NCBI RefSeq assembly: GCF_021730615.1
Contig: NZ_JAJLMN010000001.1
Coordinates: 5,299,501-5,363,500 of the forward strand
Source of the DNA: Lichenibacterium dinghuense
GTDB taxonomy: Bacteria > Pseudomonadota > Alphaproteobacteria > Rhizobiales > Beijerinckiaceae
DNA: 64,000 bases
Direction of reading: 5' to 3'
Position numbers and translations under genes: made by a program. Positions 46,693 to 56,727 of the stretch are shown here, piece by piece (position 1 is the first letter of the stretch; every line of letters begins with the position of its first letter). The notes below the pieces were generated by a model that ran no database searches, was not told where the DNA came from, and saw nothing but the letters and a program-made list of their open reading frames with translations.

Positions 46693-46846
46693 TCCGCTTC
46701 GTCAGAATAATTGTACAAGAAATAAGCAATTGGTGGTGTGGCCTAACGATCGAAGGATTATGGACCGTTCATCGTCGGCAGCTGTTCCGTGCGCCGATGG
46801 CTGAGAGACGCCGACGCGCTCCCGCACACGACGTGAGGACGCAGCC

Positions 46847-47089
46847 ATGGCGCATTATTTCTTCGACATTCACAGTCGGACTCTGCACACGACCGACGAA
46901 GACGGGCAAGAATGCGTCGACCGAGATGAGGTCGGCAGGTACGCGCTGCGAGTGCTGTGCGATATCGCGCGCGACGACCCGCTCTTGATGCGGGGTGGCG
47001 AGCTAGCATCGGCCGTGCGGGACGCGACGGATCACGTGGTGATGACCGCGACACTGAACCTATCCACGATTTGGAAATCTGAAGCCTGA
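46847..47089 (+). CDS. DUF6894-type small protein
   Basis: An 80-residue protein of the DUF6894 type: MAHYFFDIHSRTLHTTDEDGQE, then the central helix RYALRVLCDIARDD and the end strand VVMTATLNLS. These are abundant in Methylobacteriaceae and of unknown function. It lies 155 bp downstream of the Crp/Fnr gene on the same strand, with GAGG-type purines before the ATG. Confidence 0.8.
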   Translation: MAHYFFDIHSRTLHTTDEDGQECVDRDEVGRYALRVLCDIARDDPLLMRGGELASAVRDATDHVVMTATLNLSTIWKSEA

Positions 47090-48018
47090 CATTCTTGCAA
47101 TCCCTTCGACGGAAGGTCGCGCCAAGTCAGTACTCGTATGGCGCGTTACTCACCGCCAATCCAGGTTTACCGCAACTAGGCCGACAAGCGGGTCGAGGCC
47201 GTGATGGCGGGAGGAGCAGATCCCCCATCGTCCGGCGCCGCGCCGATGGTGCCGGTGGGCAAGGGATCGGAAACGCCGACGTCGGGTGTGGCGGCCTTTG
47301 ATGTTTTGATCGGCGTCGTCACCATTGAGCAGGGGCCGTGGCGATCTGCATCCAGATCGCCGCGGCCCCCGAGGATCATCGATCTGGCGACCCTGGTCGG
47401 GGCCCCCTGGAGACCGAGGATCGGAAGTTCGTGGTGTCGTGACAAGTGCTGACGGTGACGTCGACATCCTCGCAGCCGAAGACTCTCTCGGCTCCGATCA
47501 GCCTCGGCTCGTGGTGCAGGTCGAGTCGTAGGAGACTTCCGTCGACGTGAGCGTGCCCCGCGGGCTTCAGGGCGGCATGCGATAGTACGATGCCGACCAG
47601 GACCGTCATATCGCCTGGGGTGATGTGAACAAGGCTTCGTCACGGAGCGGCGTTTCCTCTTCGAGATCTGGATGTAGGACACGGGCGAAATCGTCCGCAC
47701 TGCAATATACATAATCCTGTTCTCAGGGATTTAGGATTGGCCCACCCCTGAGATGCATATGGGCGTCTCTCGAAGAGGTATGATCGAGAATCGGGATGGC
47801 GATGGCACCCCCTGTACCCGTCATAGCGATCCGGTCGGTCGCGTTTTAGGCTGCCCGGATCGAGCCGGCCTGCTGAGAGCTACCCATCGCCCCCTGAGCT
47901 TTGAGCCCCTGGGGGGGACCTGTGCCTCGGCAGGATGCCACGGTGGATGCCTGGTGGGGAGTCCGCGCCTTCGAGCGCCAGTACAGGGATCGGCAGGCAC
48001 TGCGGCGGCTCGAAGCCG
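47090..48018. other. Region between DUF6894 gene and the IS110-family transposase
   Basis: About 930 bp. Apart from the doubtful minus-strand frame, no gene is supported. The last ~250 bp (about 47,770-48,018) probably belong to the left end of the IS110-family element and would be the place for its bridge RNA if it is of that subgroup. The sequence TGGTGGGGAGTCC at 47952-47964 recurs at 51051-51063, just after the transposase gene. Confidence 0.45.
47376..47609 (-). CDS. Possible small hypothetical protein
   Basis: A 77-residue frame starting MTVLVGIVLSHAALKPAGHA, with host-like third-position GC use and an AGG five bases before the ATG. The C-terminal third is polar and less convincing. 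No family is recognised. It could equally be chance in a region that otherwise looks non-coding. Confidence 0.3.
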   Translation of the reverse strand: MTVLVGIVLSHAALKPAGHAHVDGSLLRLDLHHEPRLIGAERVFGCEDVDVTVSTCHDTTNFRSSVSRGPRPGSPDR

Positions 48019-48576
48019 ATGGAGGGTGTCGTGGAAGATCGAGGTCGGGACTGGTTCGTGGGCGTCGACTGGGCATCGGCGACGCACCACGTGTTCGTGA
48101 TCGATGCCCAGGGCCGCAAGATGGGCGAGCGCGGCTTCGCCCACGGCGGCGAGGGCCTGGCCGAGATGGCGGCCTGGATCGAGAAGCAGACCGGAGCGGC
48201 GCCGGACGCCGTGTCGGTGGCCATCGAGGTGCCGCACGGCCCCGTGGTGGAGAGCCTGATGGAGCGCGGCTTCCGCGTTCATTCCATCAACCCAAAGCAA
48301 CTCGACCGCTTCCGGGACCGGTTCTCGCCCGCCGGCGCCAAGGACGACAGCCGCGACGCTCACGTGCTGGCCGACGCGCTGCGCACGGACCCGCGCTGCC
48401 TGCGCCGCCTGGAACCGCTGGATCCGGTCATCGTCGAACTGCGCGAATGGTCTCGCATCGGCGATGATCTGCGCCACGACCGCAACCGGCTCGGCAATCG
48501 CGTCCGGGAACTGTTGTGGCGCTACTATCCGCAGATGCTGGACTTGGCCGACGACGTCGCCGCGCCCTGGTTCCTG

Positions 48577-50341
48577 TGTTCAGCGGCGATCAAGGGCTCT
48601 TCCGCACTTTCGGTGCAGCCCAGGCGTCACTCTGATTGCAAGGTGACGGCGACAACCTATCTTTGATGGTGTCCAAGCGTCTTCTGCCCCTCATTCCCGC
48701 CGGCCTCGTCGTCGACCGTGTCGTCACGGGTCCCGAGCGCGTCATCGTCACCACGCACCCGAGTGCTACCCGGGCAGCCTGCCCAGCTTGCGGGCGGTCT
48801 TCGTCCCGGACACACTCGCATTACACCCGCACTCTCGCCGACCTGCCTCACCAGGGGCGGCCCGTCGCCATCCATGTGCGGGCGCGGCGCTTCCGCTGCA
48901 CCACGGTCGACTGTCCGCGCCGGGTTTTTGCTGAGCGGCTGCCCTTGGTCGCCGCTCCTCGTGCGCGGCGGTCACAACGCCTCGGCGACATCCAGCGCTA
49001 CATCGGTCTGGCCGTCGGCGGCGAGCCGGATCGCGCCCGCCCACCGTCTCGCGATGCCGGTGAGCGGCGACACGCTGCTGCGGCTGATCCGCAGCGCCCG
49101 TTGGGAGGCGCCCGAAGCGCTGCGCGTGATCGGCATCGACGAGTGGGCCTGGAAGCGCGGCCAGACCTACGGCACCATCCTATGTGATCTCGAGAAGGGG
49201 CGCGTGCTGGACCTCCTGCCCGACCGCGAGGCCGGCACCGTGTCGGCGTGGCTGAAGCGACATCCGGGCGTGGCGGTCATCGCGCGCGACCGCGCCACGG
49301 TCTTCGCCCGGGCCATTCGGGACGGCGCTCCCCGGGCCACGCAGGCGGCCGACCGCTGGCACCTGCTCCACAACCTCGGTGACGCGCTCCGGGCCGCCGT
49401 GGGCCGGCATCGCGGCGCCGTGTCGGCCGCGGGCGGCATCGAGCGAAGCAGGCCCGAGCAACCGGGTCTGCACAAGGTGCCGGTGTGCCATCCAGGCATC
49501 GACGAGTTGAGGAACGAGCGCCGACAGGCCGCGCCGAGAGCTATGCCGCGATCAGCAAGCTGCAGGCCGACGGCATGCCCCCGCGCCGGATCGCCCGTGA
49601 AGTCGGCATGAGCCAGCGCGCCGTCGAGCGATGGCTGGCAGCCGGGGGCGAGCCGGAGCATCGCCGGCCTCCGGTGGCGAGCCTCGTCGATCCGTTCCGC
49701 CCTATCTCGACCGCCGCTGGCGCGAGGGTTGCCGGAACACGAGGCAGCTATGGCGGGAGATCGTGGCCGACGGCTACAAGGGCAGCTTCGCGACGCTCGC
49801 CCGCTGGGCGGCCCCGCTCCGGAGCGCCGACCCGTTTGGCAGCTCCGAAACCGCTGCGATGCCGTCCGCCGCGCCCCGGCCGTCGCGGCGGCGGTGCGCA
49901 TGGCTGCTCGGGTGCGAGCGCGACGACCTGACGGCGGCCGAGCGATCGTACGTGGAGCGCTTGACGGCGGCTGAACCCGCGCTGGCGACCGCCTCCATCC
50001 TGGCGCGGAGGTTTGCGGCCCTGGTTCGGGGCGGCGATGCGTCGGGCCTCGACGCCTGGATCGCGTCAGCGACCGAGAGCGACCTGAGCGGGCTGGCGAC
50101 GGGGGTGGCGCGCGACAAGGCGGCCGTGGCGGCCGCCATCACCGGGCCCTGGAGCACGAGCCCGGTCGAGGGACACATCAACCGACTGAAGACGCTCAAG
50201 CGCTCCATGTACGGCCGCGCCGGCTACGATGTTCTCCGAGCCAGAATGCTGGCCGCGTGAAGAACGAGGCATCGCCGCCAATGCGATAACCCGCTCCGCC
50301 TGCACCGAAAGTGCGGAAGAGCCCCAGATTGCCGCGCTACA
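48577..50341 (+). mobile_element. ISL3-family insertion inside the IS110-family gene
   Basis: 1,765 bp. The ends are 41-bp inverted repeats (48577-48617 and 50301-50341), 35 of 41 bases matching, with the inner 24 identical. A 6-bp direct duplication TTCCTG flanks it (48571-48576 and 50342-50347). It carries one transposase gene on the plus strand, which is frameshifted. The clean duplication and intact ends suggest a fairly recent event. Confidence 0.92.
48666..50260 (+). pseudogene. ISL3-family transposase, frameshifted
   Basis: A transposase of about 530 residues in three phases. The N-terminal part has the zinc-finger region CPACGRSS ... RFRCTTVDCPRRVFAERLP typical of ISL3. Then, after a shift at about 49,020, the DDE domain (VIGIDEWAWKRGQTYGTILCDLEKGRVLDLLPDR; AADRWHLLHNLGDALRAAV). 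Two more shifts lie at about 49,540 (leading to KLQADGMPPRRIAREVGMSQRAVERWL) and about 49,700, and the end has STSPVEGHINRLKTLKRSMYGRAG with the final Glu. Three shifts either inactivate it or reflect sequence errors in GC-rich runs. Confidence 0.85.
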
Positions 50342-51270
50342 TTCCTGGAACTCTGGAAGCTCGTGCCGACGCCGGAGAAAGCCAAGAAGATCCGGGAAGG
50401 GACTGTCGCTCGACTGCTGAAAAGCCATCGCATCCGGCGCTTCACCGCGGCCCAGGTGCTCGAACGCCTGCGCGCAACACCGGTCGCCGTCGCACCCGGC
50501 ACGGTGAGCGCGGCCACAGCCCATCTCGAGGCCGTGGCCAAGCGGCTCCAGCTCGTGAACCGTCAGATCGCAGATGCCGACGACCAGCTCGACCGGCTGA
50601 CGGGACAACTTGCCGAGGCGGCCGACGCGCCGGGGCAGAACAAAGAGCAGCGCGACGTGACGATCCTGAGATCCTTGCCGGGAGTCGGAAGGATCGTCAT
50701 CGCCACGCTGCTCGCAGAAGCGTCCGAAGCCCTGCAGCGACGAGACTACCAGGCCCTGCGCTGCTTGTCCGGCGTGGCGCCCGTCACGAAGCGATCCGGC
50801 AAGAGCTGCGTCGTGCTGATGCGTCAGGCGGCCGATGTCCGGCTGCGCAACGCCGTCTACCACTGGGCGCGCGTCGCCGCCCAAAACGACCCGACCTGCA
50901 AGGCCCGCTACAAGGCCCTGCGAGCGCGCGGCCACGGCCATGCCAGAGCACTCCGGTCCGTGGCCGACAGGCTCCTCGGCGTGGCCTGCGCCATGCTGAA
51001 AACAGGGTCGAGCTTCGACCCCAACCTCACCGCAAAAACTGCTTGCTAAATGGTGGGGAGTCCCCCCCCCAACCATCGTCAAAGGATTACTGCCCCATCC
51101 TTTCGAGGACGCAGCACGGTGACTCAGCCGCTCAGGCAGAAGGTCGTTTCCGCACGACCTCGTTAACCGTGGCGGGCAGGAGTTCATGGGCTTGTCGACC
51201 ACCACCCCTTTTCCGTCGAAGACGTCAGCCCCATAAAGGGCGACCCTCGAACGGAACAGGAACAAGAAGC

Positions 51271-52491
51271 GTGCTTCGAATCCTTCACACGGGCGACTGG
51301 CACATCGGGCAGACGTTGCGTGGTTATGCGCGCGACGGGGAACACCGGGCCGTGCTCGACGACGTGGTGCGGATCTCGGTCGAGCGCGAGGTGGACCTGC
51401 TCGTGGTCGCGGGCGACGTCTATGACGGGCAGAACCCGTCCGGGCCGTCCCAGCGCCTGTTCTACGACACCCTGGCGTCACTGCACCGGGACAGGCCCGA
51501 CATGGGCGTCGTGGTGGTGGCGGGGAACCACGACGCGGCGTCGCGTCTGGAGGCGCCCGATCCCCTGCTTCAGGCGTTCGGCGTCACGGTCGTCGGCAGC
51601 GTCAGGCGCCGCGACGGCTCGGTCGATGCGGACCGTCACCTCGTGCCCGTCCGGGTCCGCGGTGACGTGGCCGCGCACGTCCTCGCCGTGTCCTATCCGA
51701 CCGCCGCCTGCCTTCCGCCACTCAAGGCCGAGGGCGACGGGTCGCCCGTGGCCGGGGCGGTGCGCTCCCTCTACGACGAGCTGTGGACCATGACCCGCCC
51801 CCGTCACGACGGCGTCCCCGTCGTCGTGACGGGCCACCTGCACGTTGCGGGTGGCCTTGAGAGCGAGGGTTCCGAGCGCCGGATCCTCGTCGGTGGCGCG
51901 CACGCCGTCGGGCACGAGGTCTTCCCGTCCGAGGCGGCCTACGTTGCCCTCGGGCACCTCCACCGCGCGCAGCGGGTCGGCAGGGACGAGGTGCGCTACT
52001 GCGGGTCCCTGATGCCGCTGTCGGCGACGGAGATGGGCTACCGCCATGGCGTGACCCTGGTGACGCTCGACGGTGCCGTCCCGCGGTTCGAGCACGTGGT
52101 CGTCGACCGTCCGGTCGGGTTCCTGCGCGTCCCGGGCGAGGGCGAGGTCAGGGTGGCGGAGCTGGGCGACCATCTCGCTGCCCTCGGCCTGCCGCCGGAC
52201 CTGCCGCACGACCGGCGCCCCTTCGTCCAGGTCCGGCTGTCGCGGGAGGGATTGCCGCCCGGCTTCCGCGAGGAGATCGACCGCGTCGCCGAGGGCTTCC
52301 CGGTGCGCGTCGTCGACGTCCGACTCACGCCCCTGCCGGAGGTGGTCAAGGAGATCGCCCGGGTCGCCACCACGCGACTGGCCGACATCGACCCCGTGAA
52401 GGTCTTCGAGGCCGCTTTCGAGCGGAAGATCGGGCACGCCCCGGAGCCACGCCACCACCACGTCTTCCAACTCCTGCGAGAGGGGATCTGA
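51271..52491 (+). CDS. sbcD: Exonuclease SbcCD, subunit D
   Basis: A 406-residue Mre11-type nuclease subunit that, with SbcC, cuts DNA hairpins and blocked ends. Metallophosphatase motifs: HTGDWHIGQ (I), VVAGDVYDGQNPS (II), VVVAGNHDAASRL (III), VVVTGHLHVAGG (IV) and ALGHLHRAQRV (V). The C-terminal cap follows (about 290-400). It starts with GTG at 51271. The ATG of sbcC begins one base after its stop (TGAGATG), so they form an operon. The upstream neighbour is an IS110-family element, so the promoter region is short (about 220 bp). Confidence 0.95.
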   Translation: MLRILHTGDWHIGQTLRGYARDGEHRAVLDDVVRISVEREVDLLVVAGDVYDGQNPSGPSQRLFYDTLASLHRDRPDMGVVVVAGNHDAASRLEAPDPLLQAFGVTVVGSVRRRDGSVDADRHLVPVRVRGDVAAHVLAVSYPTAACLPPLKAEGDGSPVAGAVRSLYDELWTMTRPRHDGVPVVVTGHLHVAGGLESEGSERRILVGGAHAVGHEVFPSEAAYVALGHLHRAQRVGRDEVRYCGSLMPLSATEMGYRHGVTLVTLDGAVPRFEHVVVDRPVGFLRVPGEGEVRVAELGDHLAALGLPPDLPHDRRPFVQVRLSREGLPPGFREEIDRVAEGFPVRVVDVRLTPLPEVVKEIARVATTRLADIDPVKVFEAAFERKIGHAPEPRHHHVFQLLREGI

Positions 52492-52492
52492 G

Positions 52493-55400
52493 ATGCGCCT
52501 CATAGCCGTCCGCGGTTCGAACCTCGCCTCCCTCGGCGCCTTCGAGGTCGACCTGTCCATGCCGCCGCTCGCCGGGGCGGGCCTGTTCGCCGTGACGGGC
52601 GACACGGGCGCGGGCAAGACCACCATCCTCGATGCCATCACCCTCGCGCTCTACGGCGACTATCCCCGCGTCTGCGGGGCGGGCAACGCGCGCACCCCTG
52701 ACCCGAGCGGGGGCACGCTGACCATCGGTGACGCGCGGGCCATCCTCAGCCGGGGCGCGGGGCTCGGCCATGCCGAGGTCGACTTCGAGGCGACCGACGG
52801 ACATCCGTACCGCGTCCGTTGGTCGGTCGCCCGGGCCCGCGGTCGTATCGATGGCGCGCTGCAGAAGGCGGGTCGGGTGTTGTCGCGCCTGCCTGACGGG
52901 AGCACGGTCGCCGAGGGCGTGACCGGTGTGGGCGAGCAGGTCCCCAGGCTCACCGGTCTGACCTACCCGCAGTTCGTTCGGACCGTGCTCCTGCCGCAGG
53001 GGGCCTTCGACGCCTTCCTGACTGCGCCGGAGAGTGACCGGGCGGTCGTGCTGGAGCGCATCACCGACACCGGCATCTACGCCACCCTGTCAATGCGCGT
53101 GCACCAGGAGACGGAGACGCGCCGCCGCCGCGTCGACGACCTTCGCGTCCGCCTGGACGCGGTCGGCCTGATGACGGCGGAGGAGCGCGCCGCGCTCGAG
53201 GCGGACCTCGCCCGCGCGCGGTCCGAGCTGACCGACGTCACCGGCGAGCGTGACGCCCTGGCCGTCGCCCTGCGGCATGCCGAGCGCGTCGGCATCTGCG
53301 AGGCGCTGGTCGAGGGAGCCTCGTCGGAGGTGTCAACGGCACAGGCCGCGCTCGACGCCCATGCGGACGATCGCGCGCGCCTGGCACAGTTCGAGGCGGT
53401 CGAGCCGCTGCGCGTCCTCGACGCGGACCTTCGGCGCACCGCGGGCGACAGTCGGTTCGCCACGCAGGAGCACGCCGACGCCGTGTGCGATCACGCCCGA
53501 CTGGACGGCGCCTCCTCCTCCGCAGATGCCGTGCTCGTCGAAGCAGACCAGCTTCACGGTCAGGCGGCCGCCGCGGTCGAGGCTCACCGTCCCACCTGGG
53601 CGGAGGCCGAGGGCGTCGATGCCGAGTGCGTTGCCGCGACCCGCGACGTGCGCGCCCTGAAGGAGCGCGAAGGTAAGGCGGTGGTGGCGCTCGCGGACGC
53701 GACCGCGAAGGTCGGTGGCGCGCGGAAGAGCCTCGCCGTTCTCGAGGACCGTCGTCGCGATGCCGAGCGACGGTTGGCGGACACGACGGCCCACGACGGG
53801 CTTGCGGACGATGCCGGCCGCGTCCGGCACCTCTGCGACGCGCACGTCGACGCCCTCGCACGGGTCAAGGTCGAGCACAACAAGCTCGATGGGCTGCAGG
53901 CGCGATCGGAGCAGTGCCGCCGGATGACCGAGCGCGCCGAGGCCGAGCGTCTCCTGCTCGTCGACGAGCGAGGCCGACTCGATGGCGAGATCGCAGGGCT
54001 GCGCGTGCGGCGCGAGGCGCAGGACCTGCCCAGACTGATCGAGCGGCGGCAGGCGACCGAAGCACTGTCGGCCCTGCTGACCGACGTGCACCGGGACCAC
54101 AGGCGTCACGTCCGTGCGACCTCGCTGCGGACGTCGGCCTCGCGCGACCTGACGAACGCCAAGGCCGCGGTCGCGACCGCCGACGACCAGGCGCGCGTTG
54201 CTGAGGAGGCGGGGCGCCTCCTTCAGGCCGAACAGCGCGGCATCGCCACGGCGGCGCGACGGGCGGAGGTCGCCGCCTCGGACCATGCCATGGCCCTGCG
54301 CGCGTCCCTCGTGGACGGGGAGCCCTGTCCGGTCTGCGGCTCCCTCGAGCACCGCGCCACCACGTCGGCCGAGATGGACCGGCTCGTGGACGAGCTGCGG
54401 CGGCACCGGGACGAGCTGGACGTCCAGGTCGAGGACGCGCTCAAGATGAGGTCGGGCGCCATCGAGGCGCGAGCGACCGCGGCCGGACAGGCCACCGCGG
54501 CCGAGAGGACGTTGGACGAGGCCATCGCCGACGCCGCCGAGGCGCGCTCGGCCTTCGACGCGCGCCTGCCCGAGGCCGAGGCTGCCATGGCGACCTGCGG
54601 CCTCGACGGCACGGTGCCGTCGATCGACGCGGCCGATGCGACGTCGGCTTGGGCCACGTTGTCGACCCGGGTCGGAGAGCTCCGCAAGCTCGTCGCGGCG
54701 GGTATCGCCGCAGCCGAGCGTCTCGGGCAGGAGGCCGATGCCACGTCAGCGAAGCGGGACGACGTTGTCCGCCAAGTCGACGCCGTCGTGGCCCGGGCCA
54801 CCAAGGCGACTCAGGACGGACATGCGGTCGATCTGGAGATCCACGCCGCCAGCGCCCGGCGGGATGCTGCCAACGCACAGGCTTCGGCGAGCCGGGCGGA
54901 CCTCCTCCCATATCTCGCGGCCGGAAGCCTGGGCGGGGAGACATTCGACACTGATCCCACCAGGACGGGAGCCGTCCTGGCAGGGCTGGCCACGACCCGC
55001 CTGTCACTCCGGAAGGAGGTGGCCACCCTCGACGCCGACCTGGCCCTGGCGACCGCCAAGGTCGGATCGGCGGTGGACGTGGAGAAGGCCGCGGTCGAGA
55101 CCCACGGGCAGGTCGCGACGGCCCTGCAGACGACCGAGGGGCAACTCGCGGATCTGAGGACCCAACGTGCCGCCATGCTCGACGGTGAGCCGGTGAAGGC
55201 GCACCGGAACCGCTTCGAGGCCGCCGCGCAGAAGGCGCGTGACGGGCTCGCGGAGGCGCGGACGGCCAGTGCCCTCGCCCTGAGCGAGGTCAAGGCCGCG
55301 AGCGAGCGCGTCGACAGGGCTGCAGCCCTGGCGGCTACAAAGGCCAAGGCGCATGCGGTGGCCACGCAGGTCATGGCAGGCGCACGTGACGCCGTCGGTC

Positions 55401-56230
55401 TGCCGTCCGAGCGCGTCACCGAGTTGCTCGCGATCACGAGAGAGCAGGTCGAGACGGTGCGGTCCAACATCGTCACGCTCGACGGGAAGCTGGCGACGGC
55501 GATGGGGCTGCTCGCCACGCGGCAGCAGGATTTGGATCGGGCCGTTACCGAGGCGCCCGGGACGGCCCTGCCGGAAGATGCCACAGAGAGGCTGGCGGCC
55601 CTGGACGCCGGGGTGGGCGAGCGCACGCGGAGCGTCGGCGTCTTCGAGGATCGCCTCCGGCGCGACGACGGCGAGCGCGGCAAGGTGGACGCGATGAGGA
55701 GAGAGATGGAGGAGGTCGCGGCGGAGCACGCGACCTGGGCCGACGTGAACCGGGCGATCGGCTCGGCCAACGGCGCGACGTTTCGCCAGTACGCGCAGGA
55801 GATCACCCTCGAGGCGCTCGTGGCCCTGGCCAACGAGCAGCTCGGGATGCTCTCGCCCCGGTACCGCCTCGCCCGGGGGGACGCGCTGTCGCTGCACGTG
55901 GCCGACATGGACATGGGCGGCGAGGTCCGGGCGTCGCGCAGCCTGTCCGGCGGAGAGCGCTTCCTCGTGTCGCTCGGGCTCGCCCTGGCCCTGTCGGGGC
56001 TGGAGGGACGTCAGGGCTCGTGCGACGTGCTGCTCATCGACGAGGGCTTCGGCTCCCTCGACAGCGGCAGCCTGGACGTCGCCGTCGAGGCGCTGGAGAC
56101 GCTGCAGGGCTTCGGCCGCAAGGTGGGCGTCGTCACCCACGTCGCGGCCATGGTGGAGCGCATACCGACCCAGGTCAGGGTCACGAAGCGGGGCGGCGGC
56201 AGGAGCGTCGTCGAGGTTCGAGCGGCCTGA
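52493..56230 (+). CDS. sbcC: Exonuclease SbcCD, subunit C (Rad50-like ATPase)
   Basis: A 1,245-residue SMC/Rad50-type ATPase. N-terminal Walker A GDTGAGKTT (36-44), Q-loop region TYPQFVRTVLLPQGAFDAFL, long coiled-coil arms (about 190-1,090) rich in Ala/Glu/Arg, and the zinc hook CPVC (Cys612, Cys615) at the apex. The C-terminal half-site has SRSLSGGERFLVSLGLALALS (signature), Walker B DVLLIDEGFGSLD, and THVAAMVERI. The length exceeds E. coli SbcC (about 1,050) because of longer arms. It pairs with SbcD for double-strand-break end processing. Confidence 0.96.
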   Translation: MRLIAVRGSNLASLGAFEVDLSMPPLAGAGLFAVTGDTGAGKTTILDAITLALYGDYPRVCGAGNARTPDPSGGTLTIGDARAILSRGAGLGHAEVDFEATDGHPYRVRWSVARARGRIDGALQKAGRVLSRLPDGSTVAEGVTGVGEQVPRLTGLTYPQFVRTVLLPQGAFDAFLTAPESDRAVVLERITDTGIYATLSMRVHQETETRRRRVDDLRVRLDAVGLMTAEERAALEADLARARSELTDVTGERDALAVALRHAERVGICEALVEGASSEVSTAQAALDAHADDRARLAQFEAVEPLRVLDADLRRTAGDSRFATQEHADAVCDHARLDGASSSADAVLVEADQLHGQAAAAVEAHRPTWAEAEGVDAECVAATRDVRALKEREGKAVVALADATAKVGGARKSLAVLEDRRRDAERRLADTTAHDGLADDAGRVRHLCDAHVDALARVKVEHNKLDGLQARSEQCRRMTERAEAERLLLVDERGRLDGEIAGLRVRREAQDLPRLIERRQATEALSALLTDVHRDHRRHVRATSLRTSASRDLTNAKAAVATADDQARVAEEAGRLLQAEQRGIATAARRAEVAASDHAMALRASLVDGEPCPVCGSLEHRATTSAEMDRLVDELRRHRDELDVQVEDALKMRSGAIEARATAAGQATAAERTLDEAIADAAEARSAFDARLPEAEAAMATCGLDGTVPSIDAADATSAWATLSTRVGELRKLVAAGIAAAERLGQEADATSAKRDDVVRQVDAVVARATKATQDGHAVDLEIHAASARRDAANAQASASRADLLPYLAAGSLGGETFDTDPTRTGAVLAGLATTRLSLRKEVATLDADLALATAKVGSAVDVEKAAVETHGQVATALQTTEGQLADLRTQRAAMLDGEPVKAHRNRFEAAAQKARDGLAEARTASALALSEVKAASERVDRAAALAATKAKAHAVATQVMAGARDAVGLPSERVTELLAITREQVETVRSNIVTLDGKLATAMGLLATRQQDLDRAVTEAPGTALPEDATERLAALDAGVGERTRSVGVFEDRLRRDDGERGKVDAMRREMEEVAAEHATWADVNRAIGSANGATFRQYAQEITLEALVALANEQLGMLSPRYRLARGDALSLHVADMDMGGEVRASRSLSGGERFLVSLGLALALSGLEGRQGSCDVLLIDEGFGSLDSGSLDVAVEALETLQGFGRKVGVVTHVAAMVERIPTQVRVTKRGGGRSVVEVRAA

Positions 56231-56407
56231 TCTGCGGCACCGACCGGGGCGCGCGAGCGTCAGAGGGGGATTGAATGCGACCGGCCTGATCGTGTCGATC
56301 CTCCGGTCGATGACACGGAGAAATCCCGAGCAAACCTCAACGGTACGTCCGGCCCGCAGGTACTTTCATGAGCTCCTGCTCGCCCGACATGTTCCCGGGG
56401 TGCTCGA

Positions 56408-56614
56408 TCAAGGCGGAGCCAGGCTTGCGCCGCCTGGATGCCACCGCAGACGGTCGAGGATGTGGACAACCACGAAGGACGACATGGCCAGCACGGCCAT
56501 CAGCCCTGCACCGCGGAGATTGAACTGCATCAGCGTGAACAGCACGAGCACCGTGGCGATGCCGGACAGCGTGACGAGCGCGCCACGGGCAAGGCGGATG
56601 ATGAATGTGACCAT
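56408..56614 (-). CDS. Small two-helix membrane protein
   Basis: A 68-residue hydrophobic protein (MVTFIIRLARGALVTLSGIA ... AVLAMSSFVVVHILDRLRWH) with two likely helices, about residues 10-30 and 38-55. The ATG 56614 has AGAGG and a purine stretch upstream; an alternative start at 56635 adds seven residues. Convergent with sbcC. It is not recognised as part of a family. It lies 113 bp downstream of the fasciclin gene on the same strand. Confidence 0.6.
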   Translation of the reverse strand: MVTFIIRLARGALVTLSGIATVLVLFTLMQFNLRGAGLMAVLAMSSFVVVHILDRLRWHPGGASLAPP

Positions 56615-56727
56615 CTTGCCTGCACCTCTCACCATCGGCTCGTCATCACGTTTGAGCGGCGTCGATCACCTCGACGCGCCGGACCACATCGTGTGGTCCG
56701 GCGAGGCCGCATCTCAGATCGACGCGA

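Larger units (their letters stand above)
48019..51049 (+). pseudogene. IS110-family transposase gene split by an ISL3-type element
   Basis: The two halves are 48019-48576 and 50348-51049. The first half has the RuvC-like DEDD domain: WFVGVDWASATHHVFVID (Asp), VAIEVPHGPVVE (Glu) and AKDDSRDAHVLADALR (Asp-Asp). The second half has the C-terminal Tnp_20-type domain: LPGVGRIVIATLLAEA and CLSGVAPVTKRSGKSCVV, with its conserved Ser. Removing the inserted element and one copy of the TTCCTG duplication joins the two halves in one frame (VAAPWFL then ELWKLVPTPEKAKK), giving a protein of about 420 residues. So it was intact before the insertion. Confidence 0.92.

Noticed and set aside
50311-51270. Upstream extension of the sbcD frame
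   Set aside because: The frame is open back to 50311, but this part overlaps the IS110 transposase and is Arg-rich; the metallophosphatase fold begins at GTG 51271.
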